DNA from: Brevundimonas naejangsanensis
GTDB taxonomy: Bacteria; Pseudomonadota; Alphaproteobacteria; Caulobacterales; Caulobacteraceae
Length of the DNA: 64,000 bases
Direction of reading: 5' to 3'
Assembly: GCF_000635915.2 (NCBI RefSeq)
Contig: NZ_CP015614.1
Span: forward strand, 2,640,501 to 2,704,500
Shown here piece after piece: positions 25,582-34,580 of this stretch; position 1 is the stretch's first letter, and the number at the start of each line of letters is the position of its first letter. The notes below the pieces were generated by a model. The model did not search any database, was not told the DNA's origin, and was given only the letters and a program-made list of their open reading frames with translations. The translations under genes were made by a program, and so were the position numbers.

Positions 25582-26144
25582 TCGAGCGTCCCACCTCGCC
25601 CCTCGGCCCCACGCTGGAAACCGAGCGTCTGTTCGTGCGCCCGCCGACGCTGGAGGACTTCCCGCGCTGGGCCGACTTCATGAGCGACCCTGAGACGACC
25701 CGCTTCATCGGCGGGGTGCAGTCCAGGCACGAGGTTTGGCGCGCCATCGCCTCGGTGGCGGGCATGTGGGCGCTGCAGGGCGAGGGCATGTTCTCGGTGA
25801 TCGAGAAGGCGACCGGCCTGTGGATGGGCCGGATCGGGCCGCTGCACCCCTATGACTGGCCGGGCCGGGAAGTGGGCTGGAGCCTGCACCGCGACGCCAC
25901 GGGCAAGGGCTATGCGCTCGAGGCGGCTGCGGCGACCATGGACTACGCCTTCGACGTGCTGGAGTGGCCCGACGTCATCCACTGCATCGACCCGGACAAC
26001 CGCGCCTCGGAGAAGCTGGCCGAGCGGCTGGGCTCGACCAATCGCGGGCCGGGCGCGATCCCGCCGCCGTTTCACGAGCACAAGGTCAATCTGTGGGGCC
26101 AGACGCGCGAGCAGTGGCGGGCGAACCGGCAGCGCTTGCGGTAG
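25578..26144 (+). CDS. GNAT family N-acetyltransferase (RimJ-like)
   Basis: A 188-residue acetyltransferase starting with a GTG inside the thpR stop. The RimJ/RimL type opening TLETERLFVRPPTLEDFPRW is followed by the acetyl-CoA site GWSLHRDATGKGYALEAA (Q/R-x-x-G-x-G/A variant RDATGKGYA) and the C-terminal IDPDNRASEKLAERLG. The acceptor is unknown; proteins of this group acetylate ribosomal proteins, amino acids or antibiotics. Confidence 0.9.
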   Translation: MIERPTSPLGPTLETERLFVRPPTLEDFPRWADFMSDPETTRFIGGVQSRHEVWRAIASVAGMWALQGEGMFSVIEKATGLWMGRIGPLHPYDWPGREVGWSLHRDATGKGYALEAAAATMDYAFDVLEWPDVIHCIDPDNRASEKLAERLGSTNRGPGAIPPPFHEHKVNLWGQTREQWRANRQRLR

Positions 26145-26169
26145 GAACGCAACGGGAACATAAGGGCGC

Positions 26170-26616
26170 ATGGCCGCCGCCGCGCTTCACCTCGAACTGG
26201 TCTTCAGCCGCCCCGAAACCACCCTCTCGGTGACGCGAGGGGCCGCTCGGCTGTTGGTCGACATGGGCTATGCGCCCCTGCTGGAGGTCTGCCTGCCTAA
26301 CGGGCGGCGCGCCGACGTCATGGCCCTTGGACCCAAGGGCGACATTGTCATCTGCGAGGTGAAGTCGGGCATCGACGACTATCGCGTCGACCGCAAATGG
26401 CAGGAGTACGGGCCGTTCTGCGACGCCTTCTACTTCGCCGTGGCCCCGGAGTTTCCCGAGGGCGTGCTGCCGGACGAGCCGGGCCTGATCGTGGCCGACG
26501 GCTTCGGCGGGGCGGTGCTGCGCGAGGCGCCGGCGACGCCCCTGGCCCCCGCGCGCCGCAAGGCCCTGACCCTGGCCTTCGCCCGTCTGGGCGCGCTCAG
26601 GGCGATGCGCGAATAA
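26170..26616 (+). CDS. mmcB: MmcB-like DNA repair protein (PD-(D/E)xK fold)
   Basis: A 148-residue protein of the MmcB family, named in Caulobacter for a mitomycin-C-induced gene. The nuclease-like core is visible: Asp49 in RRADVMAL and Glu63-x-Lys65 in ICEVKSG, followed by DYRVDRKWQEYGPFCDAFYFAVAP. All three PD-(D/E)xK catalytic positions are kept. The biochemical activity of the family has not been settled to my knowledge. It follows the GNAT gene after 25 bases and may be in the same unit. Confidence 0.9.
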   Translation: MAAAALHLELVFSRPETTLSVTRGAARLLVDMGYAPLLEVCLPNGRRADVMALGPKGDIVICEVKSGIDDYRVDRKWQEYGPFCDAFYFAVAPEFPEGVLPDEPGLIVADGFGGAVLREAPATPLAPARRKALTLAFARLGALRAMRE

Positions 26617-26620
26617 CGCC

Positions 26621-26780
26621 CTCCCCTTGAGGGAAGGTGGGCGCCGGAGGCGCTCGGATGAGGGGTGTCGGCGCGGTGTCTGAAGTTCTAGCGATCGGGC
26701 GCTGCAACAGCCGCTTAAGCCGCTGCGCTCACACCCCTCATCCGTCAGGCTGCGCCTGCCGCCTTCTCCCTCAAGGGGAG
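26621..26780. repeat. Imperfect inverted repeat between convergent genes
   Basis: Left arm 26621-26668 and right arm 26731-26780 share their outer ends (CTCCCCTTGAGGGA) and inner ends (GGATGAGGGGTGT), with divergent centres. It separates mmcB from the convergent metallopeptidase gene and resembles dispersed intergenic repeats of related genomes. A degenerate relative lies around 31740-31795. Confidence 0.6.
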
Positions 26781-26790
26781 AAGGGTCTCC

Positions 26791-27504
26791 TTACCCGCCC
26801 ACGGCGTGCAGCGCCGCGCCATGGTCGCGCAGCCAGCGGCGGTGCGGGCGATGATCCCCGATCAGTCGAGCCACGACGGCCCAATAGGCCGGGCTGTGGT
26901 CGGCGTGGACCAGGTGGGCGACCTCATGCGCGGCCAGGTAGTCGGCCACGGCGGGCGGGGCCATGATGACGCGCCACGAGTAGCGGATCGAGCGGTTGTG
27001 CGGGCTGCACGAACCCCAGCGCGAGCGGGTGTCGACGATGGACACCTTCACCGGTCCCTGACCCAGGCTCTTCAGGTGGACCTGCGTGCGTTCGGTCAGG
27101 AAGTCGCGCGCAGCCCGGCGGAACCAGTTCTCGATGCGGCGAGAGAAGGCCTCGCCCTGGCCGCCGGAACGCAGCACAGGCCCCTCGTCCGTTTCGATCA
27201 GGCGCGCGGCGCCCGCGCCGCCGCTCGCCTCCAGCCGCACCGGACGGCCCAGCCAGGTGACGACGGCGCCGGGTTCAAACGCCAGGGTCTCTACCCGCGC
27301 GGCCAGGCGTTCGGCGATCCATCCGGCCTTGGTGCGGGCGAAGGCCACGACCTCGCCAAGGCGCCGCTCGCTGGGGGCCACGGCCACGGCCTCGCCGGCG
27401 CGGGCGTCGATGCGGATCGACAGCCGCCGCGCGCGCGGATTGACCGACAGCCTCAGGGCGCCGCCGCCCTCAAGCGGCAGACGCTGACCGTTCCGGTACG
27501 ACAC
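26791..27504 (-). CDS. YgjP-like zinc metallopeptidase (M48/SprT-related)
   Basis: A 237-residue protein of the YgjP/DUF45 family. The zinc motif HEVAH is at 193-197, followed by HADHSPAYW with the third ligand, and preceded by the family hallmark TRSRWGSCS (159-166). RKARLSIR-like strands (RARRLSIRID) form the N-terminal domain. The GTG start at 27504 lies 35 bases inside the 3' end of phaZ, implying translational coupling. Family function is not established. Confidence 0.9.
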   Translation of the reverse strand: MSYRNGQRLPLEGGGALRLSVNPRARRLSIRIDARAGEAVAVAPSERRLGEVVAFARTKAGWIAERLAARVETLAFEPGAVVTWLGRPVRLEASGGAGAARLIETDEGPVLRSGGQGEAFSRRIENWFRRAARDFLTERTQVHLKSLGQGPVKVSIVDTRSRWGSCSPHNRSIRYSWRVIMAPPAVADYLAAHEVAHLVHADHSPAYWAVVARLIGDHRPHRRWLRDHGAALHAVGG

Positions 27505-28750
27505 TGAGGGCTTCGTTCTGGGCGATGAAATCGCGCACGCGGGGATAGATCTCCTCGCGGAAACGGCGGCCGTTGAAGACGCCGTAGTGGCCGACCTTGG
27601 GCTGGACGTAGAGCAGACGGCGGTCGTCGGGGATGTTGGGCGTCAGCCCGTGCGCCGCCTGCGTCTGGCCGACGCCGGAGATGTCGTCCATCTCGCCCTC
27701 GATGGTGGCCAGGCCGATGTCAGTGATGGCCGTCAGATCCACCGTCTGGCCGCGATGCTGCAACAGGCCGCGCGGCAGCAGGTGCTGCTGGAAGACGATG
27801 TCGATGGTCTGGAGATAGAATTCCTCGGTCAGGTCCAGCACCGACAGATATTCGTCGTAGAACTGCTCGTGCTTCTCGACCCCGTCGCCGTCGCCCGCCA
27901 CCAGATCCTCGAAATAGCGGCGATGGGCGTCGACGTGTTTGTCCTCGTTCATCGACATGAAGCTGTAGAGCTGGACGAAGCCGGGATAGACCCGCCGCCC
28001 CACGCCTGGATAGGGCAGGGGCACGGTGTGGATCATGTTCGACTTGAACCAGGTGAACGGCTTTTCCTCGGCCAGCTGGTTCGTCACCGTCGGCGACAGG
28101 CGCGCGTCGATGGGGGAGCCCATGAAGGTCATGGAGGCGGGGCGGTTCGGGTCGTTCTCGGCGGCCATCACGGCGCAGGCCGCCAGCACCGGCGGCCCCG
28201 GCTGGCAGACGCCGACGACGTGGGCGCGCGGGCCGACGGCGGCCAGCATGTCGCGCACATGGTCGATGTAGTCGTTGAAGTCGAAACGGCCTTCCAGCAT
28301 CGGCACCTGACGGGCGTTGGCCCAGTCGGTGACATAGACGTCGTGGTCCTGAAGGAAGGTCTCGACCGTGCCGCGCAGCAGGGTGGCGTAGTGGCCCGAC
28401 AGCGGCGCCACGATCACCACGGCGGGCGCGGCGGGGGGGCGGCCCGCGCGTTTCAGGTCGCCGATGTTGCGGGCGAACCGCACCAGCCGGCACCAGGGCG
28501 AGGACCACACCACCTGTTCGGTGGTGCGCACGGGCTTGCCGTCGATCTCGATCGTCTCAAGGCCCCAGTCGGGCTTGCCGTAGCGGCGCGTCAGGCTTTC
28601 GAACACCTCGGCGGCGGCATAGGCGGTGCGGCCGATCGCCGTGTCCGCCGCCGGATTGAGCGGAGAGGTCCAGAACTGCCGGGCCATCTGGGCCCCGATC
28701 CGGAACGGCGTCGCTGAATGGTAGGCGAGCTCGTGAAAAGCGTAGAGCAT
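27470..28750 (-). CDS. phaZ: Intracellular polyhydroxyalkanoate depolymerase
   Basis: Mobilises stored PHA granules. The 426-residue alpha/beta hydrolase has the intracellular-type nucleophile Cys182 in VVGVCQPGPP instead of the usual serine, with His388 in KVGHYGVFNG as the general base. It opens MLYAFHELAYHSATPFR, typical for PhaZ of the Cupriavidus PhaZa1 group. I use ATG 28750; an in-frame codon at 28813 would add an unrelated N-terminus. No PHA synthase or phasin gene is in the window. The next gene overlaps its 3' end. Confidence 0.93.
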   Translation of the reverse strand: MLYAFHELAYHSATPFRIGAQMARQFWTSPLNPAADTAIGRTAYAAAEVFESLTRRYGKPDWGLETIEIDGKPVRTTEQVVWSSPWCRLVRFARNIGDLKRAGRPPAAPAVVIVAPLSGHYATLLRGTVETFLQDHDVYVTDWANARQVPMLEGRFDFNDYIDHVRDMLAAVGPRAHVVGVCQPGPPVLAACAVMAAENDPNRPASMTFMGSPIDARLSPTVTNQLAEEKPFTWFKSNMIHTVPLPYPGVGRRVYPGFVQLYSFMSMNEDKHVDAHRRYFEDLVAGDGDGVEKHEQFYDEYLSVLDLTEEFYLQTIDIVFQQHLLPRGLLQHRGQTVDLTAITDIGLATIEGEMDDISGVGQTQAAHGLTPNIPDDRRLLYVQPKVGHYGVFNGRRFREEIYPRVRDFIAQNEALSVVPERSASAA

Positions 28751-28848
28751 GAAACCCCGAGTGTGGCCCCCCGCCGATGCGGATCGCCGATCATACAGGA
28801 TGATGCGCTGCAAAAAAGCCCGCCCGCGCCGCGTTCAGGCAAAGGTGA

Positions 28849-29469
28849 TCAGCCCTTCTCCATCGCGTTTTCGATCAGGGTCACGGTGCGGCTGGGCCCC
28901 AGATCGTGGGCGACGGCGCTGCGGAACTTGCCGTCCGGCCCCATCAGATAGACGGTCAGGCCGTGGTTCATGGTGTAGCCCTCGCCCTCGCCGACCTTCT
29001 GATAGAAGGCGCGGTATTCCCTGGCGACCTGGGCCACCTGTTCCGGCGTGCCGGTCAGCCCGATGACGCCGTCGGGGAAGCCGTCCGACGACAGATAGTC
29101 CTTCAGCATCTGCGGGGTGTCGCGCTCAGGGTCGATGCTGATGAAGACGATCTGCAGGTCCTTGGCCTTTTCGCCCATCCGTTCCTGCACGGCGTTCAGC
29201 ACGCCCAGCGTGGTCGGGCAGTAGTCGGGGCAATAGGTGAAGCCGAAGAAGACCAGACTCCACTTGCCGTCCAGAATCTTCTCATCAACGACCTGGCCGT
29301 CCTGATTGGTCAGGGTGAAGGGGCCGCCGACCAGGGGCTGGCCCGTCGCCGAATCCGTCGTCTGGGCCGCCTGTTGCCGACCGCCGACGACCACCATGGT
29401 GATCAGGCCCAGCGCCAGGGCGATGACCGCGCAGGCGGCGGCGAACAGGATGACGGGACGGCGGGGCAT
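28849..29469 (-). CDS. SCO1/SenC/PrrC family copper chaperone
   Basis: Membrane-anchored thioredoxin-like protein for assembling the CuA site of cytochrome oxidase. The 206-residue protein has one N-terminal membrane helix (about 6-29), the copper ligands Cys80 and Cys84 in TYCPDYCP and His169 in YTMNHG. It is divergent from regB; in Rhodobacter the same trio is prrC/senC with prrB (regB) and prrA (regA), so it probably ties respiratory oxidase assembly to redox signalling. Confidence 0.94.
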   Translation of the reverse strand: MPRRPVILFAAACAVIALALGLITMVVVGGRQQAAQTTDSATGQPLVGGPFTLTNQDGQVVDEKILDGKWSLVFFGFTYCPDYCPTTLGVLNAVQERMGEKAKDLQIVFISIDPERDTPQMLKDYLSSDGFPDGVIGLTGTPEQVAQVAREYRAFYQKVGEGEGYTMNHGLTVYLMGPDGKFRSAVAHDLGPSRTVTLIENAMEKG

Positions 29470-29561
29470 GGCCTCTCCTTAGGCGAGAACGACGCTGATC
29501 ATCGGGCGGGCGCGACACGGCATACCGTGCAGCCGCCCCTCGCGCGGTCTATAGAAGAGGG

Positions 29562-31058
29562 GTGAGCCCGACAGAAGCCCCCATACCGCCGCACGCCCCG
29601 CTGCACCTCCTGGCCCAGGCGGGCGGCGAGCTGGCCGGTCTGCCCGAACTGCCCCGGCGCGGGCGCGGCCTGTCGCTGCGCACCCTGATCGTGCTGCGGT
29701 GGCTGGCGGTGATCGGCCAGACCTGCGCCATCCTGACCGCCTATTTCGCCCTGCATTTCCCCTTGCCGTTATGGGAGTGCCTGACGGTGATCGGCGCGGG
29801 CGTGGCGATGAACCTGGCAACGATGGCGCGGGCGCGGCGCATCGACGGCAGCCTGCCGGACGGGCCGAGAACCGCCGCGCAGCTGGGCTTCGACATCCTG
29901 CAGCTGGCGACGCTGCTGGCCCTGACCGGCGGTCTGGCCAACCCCTTCTGCCTGTTGTTGGTCGCGCCGGTGACGATCGCGGCGGCGGCCCTGCCTGCGC
30001 GGCAGGCGGTCATTCTGGGCATCATGGCCCTGATCGCCGTCGGCTTCCTGTTCTCCTGGTCCCTGCCCCTGCCGTGGCGCCTGCATGAGCATCTGGAGCT
30101 GCCGGGCCTCTACCGTCTGGGGCTGGGGCTGGCGCTGGTGACCGGGGTGCTGTTCACCTCCGGCTATGCGTGGAAGGTGGCGGCCGACGCCGACAAGCTG
30201 GAGCTGGCCCTGGCCACCACGCAGGACGTGCTGCAGCGCGAACAGAGGCTGGCGGCCCTGGGCGGTCTGGCCGCCGCCGCCGCCCATGAACTGGGCACGC
30301 CCCTGGCCACCATACAGGTCGTCGCCAAGGAGATGCTGCGGGACGCCCCCGCCGGCAGTCCCGCCGCCGAGGACGCCGGCCTGATCCTGCAGCAAGCCGA
30401 GCGCTGCCGCGCCATCCTGAAGCAGTTGTCGGCCCAGCCCCAGGAAGGCGACGCCCTGTTCGCCGACATCGATCTGAAGGCCCTGCTGGAAGAGGTGGCC
30501 CAGCCGCATCGGGGCTTTGATCTGGACTTCGACATCGCCGTGAAGGCGCCGCCCGGCCAGCCCGTGCCGCGCGTGCGCCGCCTGCCCGAGATCGTCCACG
30601 GCCTGTCCACCCTAGTCGAAAACGCCGCCGACTTCGCCACCGCGCGGGTGCAACTGACCGCCGTGGTGGACGCAGGATGGATCGAGATCGACATCGTCGA
30701 CGACGGCCCCGGCTTCGCCTCTGAGATTCTGCCGCGCCTGGGCGAGCCCTATGTGACCAGCCGTCCGCAGGCCAAGGCCCGCCGGGCCCTGGCGGCCCAG
30801 ATCGCCTCGGCGTCCAGCCCGGCGCGCAGGGGACGACGCGCGCCGCCCCCGGTCACCGCCCCCATCGCGCCCAGCCAGGGCGGCATGGGGCTGGGCTTCT
30901 TCATCGCCCGCACCCTGCTGGAACGGACCGGCGCCAAGGTTTCGGTCGGCGCGGGCGCGCCCGCCAAGGGCCAGCCCGGCGGCGCCCTCGTCTCCGTGCG
31001 CTGGGCGCGTCAGGCGCTGGAAGTCACCGCCTCGGCGATGGATGGCGGCGGAACCTGA
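29562..31058 (+). CDS. regB: Redox-sensing histidine kinase RegB/PrrB/ActS
   Basis: Sensor of respiratory redox state. Six membrane helices (about 42-205) include the quinone-site heptad GGLANPF (123-129). The H box is AAAHELGTPLAT with His242, and Cys282 in ERCRAIL corresponds to the redox-active Cys265 of Rhodobacter RegB. N box VENA (Asn354) and DDGPGF (380-385) follow, then an Ala/Pro/Arg-rich insert (about 403-430) before GMGLGFFIA. The GTG at 29562 has AGAGG directly against it, an awkward spacing, so the exact start is uncertain. regA follows after 70 bases. Confidence 0.94.
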   Translation: MSPTEAPIPPHAPLHLLAQAGGELAGLPELPRRGRGLSLRTLIVLRWLAVIGQTCAILTAYFALHFPLPLWECLTVIGAGVAMNLATMARARRIDGSLPDGPRTAAQLGFDILQLATLLALTGGLANPFCLLLVAPVTIAAAALPARQAVILGIMALIAVGFLFSWSLPLPWRLHEHLELPGLYRLGLGLALVTGVLFTSGYAWKVAADADKLELALATTQDVLQREQRLAALGGLAAAAAHELGTPLATIQVVAKEMLRDAPAGSPAAEDAGLILQQAERCRAILKQLSAQPQEGDALFADIDLKALLEEVAQPHRGFDLDFDIAVKAPPGQPVPRVRRLPEIVHGLSTLVENAADFATARVQLTAVVDAGWIEIDIVDDGPGFASEILPRLGEPYVTSRPQAKARRALAAQIASASSPARRGRRAPPPVTAPIAPSQGGMGLGFFIARTLLERTGAKVSVGAGAPAKGQPGGALVSVRWARQALEVTASAMDGGGT

Positions 31059-31128
31059 TGTCGCAGTTGCGAGCTTGGCCCTTGACCCTGCGTCGTTGAC
31101 GCACGACCTGAAACCTCAGGAGAATTTC

Positions 31129-31683
31129 ATGTCCGAACTCGAGACCCAGATCGCCGCCCTCAACGACAAGTCCCTGCTGCTGCTGGACGATGATCAGGCG
31201 CTGCGCACCCGGCTGGGCCGGGCGCTGGAATCGCGCGGGTTCGTCGTCTCTGTCGCCGGTTCGGTGGCCGAGGCCAGCGACGCCCTGCGCCAGTCGGTCC
31301 CGGCCTTCGCGGTCCTGGACATGCGGCTGGAGGACGGCAACGGCCTGAAGGTGGTCGAGATGATCCGCGAGCGGCGCGAGGACGCCCGCATCGTCATGCT
31401 GACCGGCTACGGCGCCATCGCCACGGCCGTGGCGGCGGTCAAGGCGGGCGCGGTCGACTATCTGCAGAAGCCCGCCGACGCCGACGACGTGGTCAAGGCT
31501 CTGCTGTCGACCGGCGAAGCGCCTGAGCCGCCGGAAAACCCGATGTCGGCCGACCGGGTGCGCTGGGAGCATATCCAGCGGGTCTATGAGCTGTGCGACC
31601 ACAACGTGTCGGAGACGGCGCGCCGCCTGGGCATGCACCGCCGCACCCTGCAACGCATCCTGGCCAAGCGCGCGCCGCGATAG
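31129..31683 (+). CDS. regA: Response regulator RegA/PrrA/ActR
   Basis: Global redox response regulator, 184 residues. Receiver domain 1-125 has acidic pocket DDD (20-22), phosphoacceptor Asp64 in AVLDMRL and LTGYG with the switch Thr. The C-terminal Fis-type helix-turn-helix is SETARRLGMHRRTLQRIL, nearly invariant in the family. CAGGAGA six bases before ATG 31129 fixes the start; the in-frame upstream extension overlaps regB in another frame. It should act with RegB on cytochrome oxidase, carbon and nitrogen genes. Confidence 0.96.
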   Translation: MSELETQIAALNDKSLLLLDDDQALRTRLGRALESRGFVVSVAGSVAEASDALRQSVPAFAVLDMRLEDGNGLKVVEMIRERREDARIVMLTGYGAIATAVAAVKAGAVDYLQKPADADDVVKALLSTGEAPEPPENPMSADRVRWEHIQRVYELCDHNVSETARRLGMHRRTLQRILAKRAPR

Positions 31684-31706
31684 GCTGCTTTTTGCGCGCT
31701 ATGCTT

Positions 31707-31735
31707 GCGACGCGGTCGCTCGCGGCTTGAGCGCC
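31707..31735. repeat. 29-base dispersed repeat, copy 1
   Basis: Differs by one base from 52385-52413. It begins GCGACGCGGTCGCTCGC, where GCGAC and GTCGC pair, and ends GCTTGAGCGCC. This copy lies just after regA, before the convergent penicillin-binding protein gene. Confidence 0.75.
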
Positions 31736-31803
31736 TTACGCTTCTCCCTCACCCCTCGTGGGAGAAGGCGGCCCGCTCCGAGGGGAGAGGGGCGCCCAGT
31801 CGG

Positions 31804-33876
31804 TCAGAAGAACAGCGCGTCCGGGCGCCGTTCCTGCTGGGGCGCAGGGGGCGTCTGCGGCGGGGCGGGCCGGGCCGCCGGCGCCGGTTGCGGCTGGACC
31901 GGTTGCTGAGCCTGGCCGTCGATGATCACCGGCGGCGGAGCGTCGTAGGGCGTGGCCGTGGCGTAAGGGTCCTCGACCTGACCCATCAGATCGCCGACCG
32001 GATCGGGCGGAATCCAGCCTTCGGGCAGGGGCGGACCGTTGGGAATGGCTTGGACCGCCAGCTTGGGCAGGGCGGCTTCCATAAAGCCGCGCCAGATGGC
32101 GGCGGGCGCCGCGCCGCCAGTGACTCGGGCCATCGGCTTGTTGTCGTCCTTGCCGACCCAGACCGCGGCGACGAAGCCGCCGGTGTAGCCGACGAACCAG
32201 GCGTCCTTGTAATCCGAGGTGGTGCCGGTCTTGCCGGCGATATCGCGCCCGCCGATCGCCGCCGAGCGGCCGCTGCCCGACGTGACGACGCCGCGCAGCA
32301 TCTGGTTCATGTAATAGAGCGGCGGATTATTGATGGCCTGGCCGCCTTCCGACGGGCCGTGGGTATAGATCACGCGGCCGGACGGCGTGCGGATCCGGCT
32401 GATGCCATAGGCGTCGACGCGGCGGCCGCCGTTGGCGAAGGCGTCATAGGCCTGAGCCATCTCCAGCGGGCTGACCTCGACGGCGCCGAGCGCCATGGAC
32501 GGCTGCAGGCCGATCTCGCTGGAGATCCCGAGGCGACGGGCGGCGCGGGCCACGCTGTCGCGCCCGACCTGATCGGCGACATAGGCCGCGACCGTGTTGG
32601 TCGATTGGGCCACAGCCTGGGCCAGGGTCATCTGGCCCGAGAAATTGCCGGAATAGTTGCGCGGCGACCAGCCGCCGATGGTCACGGGCTGGTCCACCAC
32701 CGGGGTCTGCGGCGTATAGCCCGCCTCGACGGCGGCCAGATAGACGAAGGGCTTCCAGGCCGAGCCCGCCTGACGCCGCGCATCCACCGCGCGGTTGAAC
32801 TGGCTGTCGCCGTAGGAGGCGCCGCCGATCATGGCGCGCACCCGGCCGTCGCCGTCCAGGGCGACCAGGGCCGCCTGTTCGACGCCCTTGCCCTTGTCGC
32901 GGTCCAGGATGCGGCGCACGGCGCGCTCGGCGTCGGTCTGCAAGGTCAGATCGAGCGTCGTCTCGACGACCATGTCCTCGGTCGGTTCGCCGACCAGGGT
33001 GCGGATCTGCTTGTCCAGCCAGTCGATGAAGTATTGGGCGTGCTGGCTGGCCAGGGTCTTCGACACCCGCACCGGCTCGGCCACGGCGGCCTCGCGCTGG
33101 GCCGGGGTGATGGCGCCGACCTCAACCATTTCGTTCAGCACGACGTTGGCGCGTGTCGCGGCGCGCTCGCTTTCGGAGACGGGGGAATAGCGCGAGGGCG
33201 CCTTCAGTAGGCCTGCCAGCAGGGCGGCCTCGCCGACCGTCAGCTTGTCGGCGCTCTTGTCGAAATAGCGCTGCGAGGCGGATTCGATGCCGTAGGCGCC
33301 CGCGCCGAAATAGACGCGGTTCAGATACAGGGCGAGGATTTCCTTCTTGGAGAACTTCATCTCCAGCCACACGGCCAGGATCAGCTCCTGCACCTTGCGC
33401 TTCATGTTCTGATCAGGCGTCAGGAACAGGTTCTTGGCCAGCTGCTGGGTGATGGTCGAGCCGCCCTGGACCACGCGCCCGGCCCTCAGGTTCGAGGCCA
33501 TGGCCCGGCTCATGCCGATCGGATCGAAGCCGGGGTGGTGATAGAAGCGGCGATCCTCGATGGCCACGAAGGCAGCGGGGACGTAGTCGGGCAGGGCGTC
33601 CAGATCGACCGGCGGCGCCATCTGGGTGCCGCGCACCGCGATCAGGGCGCCGGAGCGGTCCAGATAGGTGATCGAGGGCTGGCGATCGACTTCATACAGG
33701 CTGGAGGTGTCCGGCAGGTCGCGCGCAAAGACGGCCAGGAAGACCACGGCGAAGATCAGGCCCCAGACGGCCAGCACCGCGCCCCAGTAGAACAGGCGGC
33801 CGAAGACGGTTCGGCGCGGGCGTGCTCCACCCTGCTCGTTGCGGTCGGGTCCGCGGTCGTTGCGCGCCATGAACAT
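31804..33876 (-). CDS. Penicillin-binding protein 1A (transglycosylase/transpeptidase)
   Basis: Bifunctional class A PBP, 690 residues, that polymerises and crosslinks peptidoglycan. One membrane helix (about 28-52) follows a basic cytoplasmic tail. The glycosyltransferase domain has Glu107 in AIEDRRFYHHPG and GGSTITQQLAKN. The transpeptidase has SAWK (372-375), STN (425-427) and KTGT (549-552), all intact. The C-terminus is a Pro/Gln/Ala-rich tail ending DALFF. Two ATG starts (33876, 33870) are equally possible. Gene name depends on a paralogue census that cannot be made here. Confidence 0.94.
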   Translation of the reverse strand: MFMARNDRGPDRNEQGGARPRRTVFGRLFYWGAVLAVWGLIFAVVFLAVFARDLPDTSSLYEVDRQPSITYLDRSGALIAVRGTQMAPPVDLDALPDYVPAAFVAIEDRRFYHHPGFDPIGMSRAMASNLRAGRVVQGGSTITQQLAKNLFLTPDQNMKRKVQELILAVWLEMKFSKKEILALYLNRVYFGAGAYGIESASQRYFDKSADKLTVGEAALLAGLLKAPSRYSPVSESERAATRANVVLNEMVEVGAITPAQREAAVAEPVRVSKTLASQHAQYFIDWLDKQIRTLVGEPTEDMVVETTLDLTLQTDAERAVRRILDRDKGKGVEQAALVALDGDGRVRAMIGGASYGDSQFNRAVDARRQAGSAWKPFVYLAAVEAGYTPQTPVVDQPVTIGGWSPRNYSGNFSGQMTLAQAVAQSTNTVAAYVADQVGRDSVARAARRLGISSEIGLQPSMALGAVEVSPLEMAQAYDAFANGGRRVDAYGISRIRTPSGRVIYTHGPSEGGQAINNPPLYYMNQMLRGVVTSGSGRSAAIGGRDIAGKTGTTSDYKDAWFVGYTGGFVAAVWVGKDDNKPMARVTGGAAPAAIWRGFMEAALPKLAVQAIPNGPPLPEGWIPPDPVGDLMGQVEDPYATATPYDAPPPVIIDGQAQQPVQPQPAPAARPAPPQTPPAPQQERRPDALFF

Positions 33877-33992
33877 CCCTCTATGCCAGCGACGTGGACC
33901 CTAGCCGTTCCCGTCGCCGGCGAAAACGCCCCCGTTTTCGATCACGGCAGCGTGTGCGCCTATTTCGCCGAAAGAATGGCGCGGCTGGCCAG

Positions 33993-34580
33993 TCAGACGC
34001 CGTTCCCGCCGCCGTTCTCCACCGCCAGTCCGGCCTCGGTCAGCGCGGCGCGATACGCCTCAGGGGCCAGGCTGCCGTGATAGAGGGCTTCGCCGCGCCA
34101 CTCGCCGATCGCCTCGCCGTGGGCGGGTCCGGCGGTGAACATCAGCCGGCCGCCGGGCGTCACACGGGCGGCCAGGGCGGGCAGGACCGCTGTCTGCGCT
34201 TCCGGAGTCAGGTGGAACAGGCTGTGCCAGGCCAGAACCCCGTGAAAAGCGTCGTCCGGCAAGGCGTCGCGCATGTCGCCGATACGCCAGTCGCCGCCAG
34301 GCAAGGTCTTGCGCGCATGGGCGATCAGGCCGGGCGAGGCGTCGAGGCCGATGACCTCGAACCCGCGCTCCAGCAGGGCGGCGCCCATGGGCCAGCCCGA
34401 GCCGCAACCGACGTCCAGCACCCGGGCGCCGCGCGGCCAGCCCTGCGTGAAGCGGTCCAGCCAGGCGGCTTCGTTCCAGTCGCCTTCATCCCGGCGCAGG
34501 ACGACGCCCCGGTCGCGAATCCAGTCGGCCGCCTTGTCCTGATAGAGGCCGACGATCCGATCCGCAGCCGGATGGCTCAC
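33993..34580 (-). CDS. Class I SAM-dependent methyltransferase
   Basis: A 195-residue Rossmann methyltransferase: VLDVGCGSG at 54-62, acidic end of strand 2 in VIGLDASPGLI, and a motif-IV-like AWHSLFHLTP. The substrate is not recognisable. Its ATG overlaps the stop of the upstream hydrolase gene by 4 bases, so the two genes are co-translated and perhaps act together. Confidence 0.88.
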   Translation of the reverse strand: MSHPAADRIVGLYQDKAADWIRDRGVVLRRDEGDWNEAAWLDRFTQGWPRGARVLDVGCGSGWPMGAALLERGFEVIGLDASPGLIAHARKTLPGGDWRIGDMRDALPDDAFHGVLAWHSLFHLTPEAQTAVLPALAARVTPGGRLMFTAGPAHGEAIGEWRGEALYHGSLAPEAYRAALTEAGLAVENGGGNGV

